From assembly GCA_018666295.1 (NCBI GenBank), contig JABIZW010000110.1:1-16418 (forward strand): a DNA stretch of 16,418 bases. Direction: 5' to 3'. Positions 15,004-16,418 of the stretch are shown here, in pieces. The stretch comes from Halieaceae bacterium (GTDB lineage: Bacteria; Pseudomonadota; Gammaproteobacteria; Pseudomonadales; Halieaceae). The notes beneath the pieces were generated by a model. That model was not told the DNA's origin. It searched no databases and saw only the letters and a program-made list of their open reading frames with translations. The position numbers and the translations under genes are program-made. The stretch's first letter is position 1, and each line of letters opens with the position of its first letter.

Positions 15004-15717
15004 TCAGCTTACGAGGTCACGAACCTTGGCGCTGTCCAGATGGCGCACATCCAGACCTCGCGTCAAGTAGATGACTTGCTCGGCAATATTGGCGGCATGG
15101 TCGCCCACTCGCTCCAAGCTTTTCAGTATCCATAGGTATGACATGGAGGATCTCAACGTATCAGGCTGATCCTCGACGAACCCTACCAGCCACTCTCGTG
15201 CATCAAGATAAGCCTCATCAATATCGTCGTCAGTCAGAATGACAGAGAGCGCACCCTCCGTATGAAGTCTTGCAAAGCTGTCTAGTGCGGACTTCAACAT
15301 TGTGTTGACTCGCATAGCAATGCTCCGCACCTTAATCCCTGTTACGTCATGAGCACCGCCCTCTGACAACAAAATGGCTTGCCTTCCTATTTTCACCGCC
15401 TCGTCACCAATACGCTCAAGATCTGTCGTCACCTTAATCACTGCCAAAACGAGTCTGAGGTCACCTGCTGCTGGCTGGCGAAGCGCGAGGATCCGTGCAC
15501 ACTGTTCATCGATAGAACGCTCGAACGCGTTGACTTCAGTGTCGAGACTAATCGCCTCTTCGGCAAGAAGTGAATTGCCCTCAAGCGTTGCATCGACCGC
15601 TTTTTCGATTTGCGCTTCAACGAGCCCGCCCATGTTCAACAGTTCGCTCTGGACGCCCTCGAGTTCACGTGAGAACTGCGCAGAAATATGGCCTCGTTGA
15701 TTGCTGTAGTCATTCAT
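15004..15717 (-). CDS. phoU: Phosphate transport regulator PhoU
   Basis: PhoU is a cytoplasmic, membrane-associated all-helical protein. It links the PstSCAB phosphate transporter to the PhoR sensor kinase and lowers Pho regulon activity when phosphate is plentiful. The protein has 237 residues (E. coli has 241). The two tandem three-helix PhoU repeats each contain the metal-binding signature: ERIGDEA at 101-107 and ERVGDHA at 202-208. DLRLV (86-90) is also conserved. It lies 17 bp after pstB and has only a weak ribosome binding site (GAAG about ten bases upstream), which suggests translation coupled to pstB. hisC follows 45 bp downstream. Confidence 0.95.
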   Translation of the reverse strand: MNDYSNQRGHISAQFSRELEGVQSELLNMGGLVEAQIEKAVDATLEGNSLLAEEAISLDTEVNAFERSIDEQCARILALRQPAAGDLRLVLAVIKVTTDLERIGDEAVKIGRQAILLSEGGAHDVTGIKVRSIAMRVNTMLKSALDSFARLHTEGALSVILTDDDIDEAYLDAREWLVGFVEDQPDTLRSSMSYLWILKSLERVGDHAANIAEQVIYLTRGLDVRHLDSAKVRDLVS

Positions 15718-15734
15718 CTTAGATACTTCGAGCC

Positions 15735-16418
15735 TTAACCGTAACGGCCCGTAATGTAGTCCTCCGTCTCACGTTTTGCCGGAAACGTGAAAATAGTTTC
15801 TGTTTGACCAAACTCCACCAACTGACCACCGTGCATAAACGCGGTGCAATCGGAAACTCGAGCTGCCTGCTGCATATTGTGCGTGACGATGATTATGGTA
15901 TGCGATTGTTTCAATTCGTAGATCAGCTCTTCAATACGAAAGGTAGACGTCGGATCTAGCGACGACGCAGGCTCATCCAGCAGCAGCACCTGTGGTTCTA
16001 AGGCCAAGGCTCTGGCAATGACAAGGCGCTGCTGTTGGCCCTGCGACAGTTTCAGTGCTGAGTCGTCAAGTCGATCTTTTACTTCGTCCCACAATGCTGC
16101 CGCTCGAAGTGCTTGCTCAACCTGCTCCTCTTGCGCGCGCGCGCTCGCCACGCCACTGAGCTTTAGTCCATAAGCCACGTTTTCGAATACCGTTTTTGGA
16201 AAGGGGTTAGGTCTTTGAAACACCATGCCAACACGTCTGCGAAGCGCCGTGACGTTAGTACCAGGGCTTAATATGTTCAATCCATCCAATATGACCTCGC
16301 CACTGTATTGCACACCCTCAATCAAATCGTTCATCCGGTTCATGCAACGAAGCAGTGTCGATTTGCCACAGCCGCTCGCACCAATAATTGCCGTGACAGC
16401 CCGCTCAGGAATATCGAA
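15735..16418 (-). CDS. pstB: Phosphate ABC transporter ATP-binding protein PstB (5' end cut by window)
   Basis: PstB is the ATPase of the high-affinity phosphate importer PstSCAB. The reading frame is open to the right edge, and 227 residues are visible. E. coli PstB has 257, so about 30 N-terminal residues lie outside the window. Visible in order are Walker A GASGCGKST (13-21), the Q-loop VFQRPNPFP with Gln68, the ABC signature LSQGQQQR (124-131), Walker B VLLLDEP (144-150), the D-loop SSLDP, the H-loop His180 in IIVTHN, and the PstB-specific C-terminus EDYITGRYG. The signature reads LSQGQ rather than LSGGQ, and Walker A has Ala where PstB usually has Pro; both changes should be tolerated. 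phoU follows after 17 bp. Confidence 0.96.
   Translation of the reverse strand, partial: FDIPERAVTAIIGASGCGKSTLLRCMNRMNDLIEGVQYSGEVILDGLNILSPGTNVTALRRRVGMVFQRPNPFPKTVFENVAYGLKLSGVASARAQEEQVEQALRAAALWDEVKDRLDDSALKLSQGQQQRLVIARALALEPQVLLLDEPASSLDPTSTFRIEELIYELKQSHTIIIVTHNMQQAARVSDCTAFMHGGQLVEFGQTETIFTFPAKRETEDYITGRYG

Noticed and set aside
1..16418. CRISPR, mobile element, prophage, tRNA or other accessory system
   Set aside because: No spaced repeats, transposase or integrase frames, or tRNA-like cloverleaf sequences were seen; nearly all bases are covered by core metabolic and phosphate-uptake genes.

Overview
This window is a core-metabolism locus from what looks like a gammaproteobacterium. 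The gene order (divergent gltA, then sdhC-sdhD-sdhA-sdhB, sucA-sucB-lpd-sucC-sucD) is the layout known from Pseudomonas and its marine relatives, with lpd between sucB and sucC. Key residues in the enzymes match the E. coli proteins closely. Base composition is near balanced and the gene spacing is tight. A marine group such as the Cellvibrionales/Halieaceae is a guess only; no RNA gene is present to place it.

Minus strand, 63-11344. A strong sigma70-type promoter (11316-11344) faces sdhC. It drives sdhCDAB (succinate dehydrogenase). An intrinsic terminator (7930-7952) lies between sdhB and sucA. Then follow sucA, sucB and lpd (the 2-oxoglutarate dehydrogenase complex) and sucC and sucD (succinyl-CoA synthetase), closed by a clear intrinsic terminator at 63-89. 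Together these genes carry carbon from 2-oxoglutarate through succinyl-CoA and succinate to fumarate and feed electrons to quinone.

Plus strand, 11399-13894. gltA (type II citrate synthase) is transcribed divergently from sdhC out of a 193-bp shared intergenic region. It is joined by a one-base TAATG overlap to a 377-aa beta-ketoacyl-ACP synthase III-like gene, so two acyl-CoA-consuming enzymes appear translationally coupled.

Minus strand, 13891-16418. A phosphate-uptake segment enters from the right edge: pstB (cut by the window), phoU, then a histidinol-phosphate aminotransferase-type gene (hisC) 45 bp after phoU with no visible terminator. hisC converges on the KAS III gene and their stop codons overlap.

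There are no mobile elements, CRISPR arrays, tRNAs or rRNAs, and I see no undescribed multi-gene system. The most interesting signals are regulatory. Six of the TCA-cycle start codons (sdhC, sdhD, sdhA, sucA, sucC, gltA) are preceded by a run of at least five G instead of a canonical GGAGG. A perfect 24-bp palindrome lies between lpd and sucC, and a second intercistronic hairpin lies between sdhD and sdhA.
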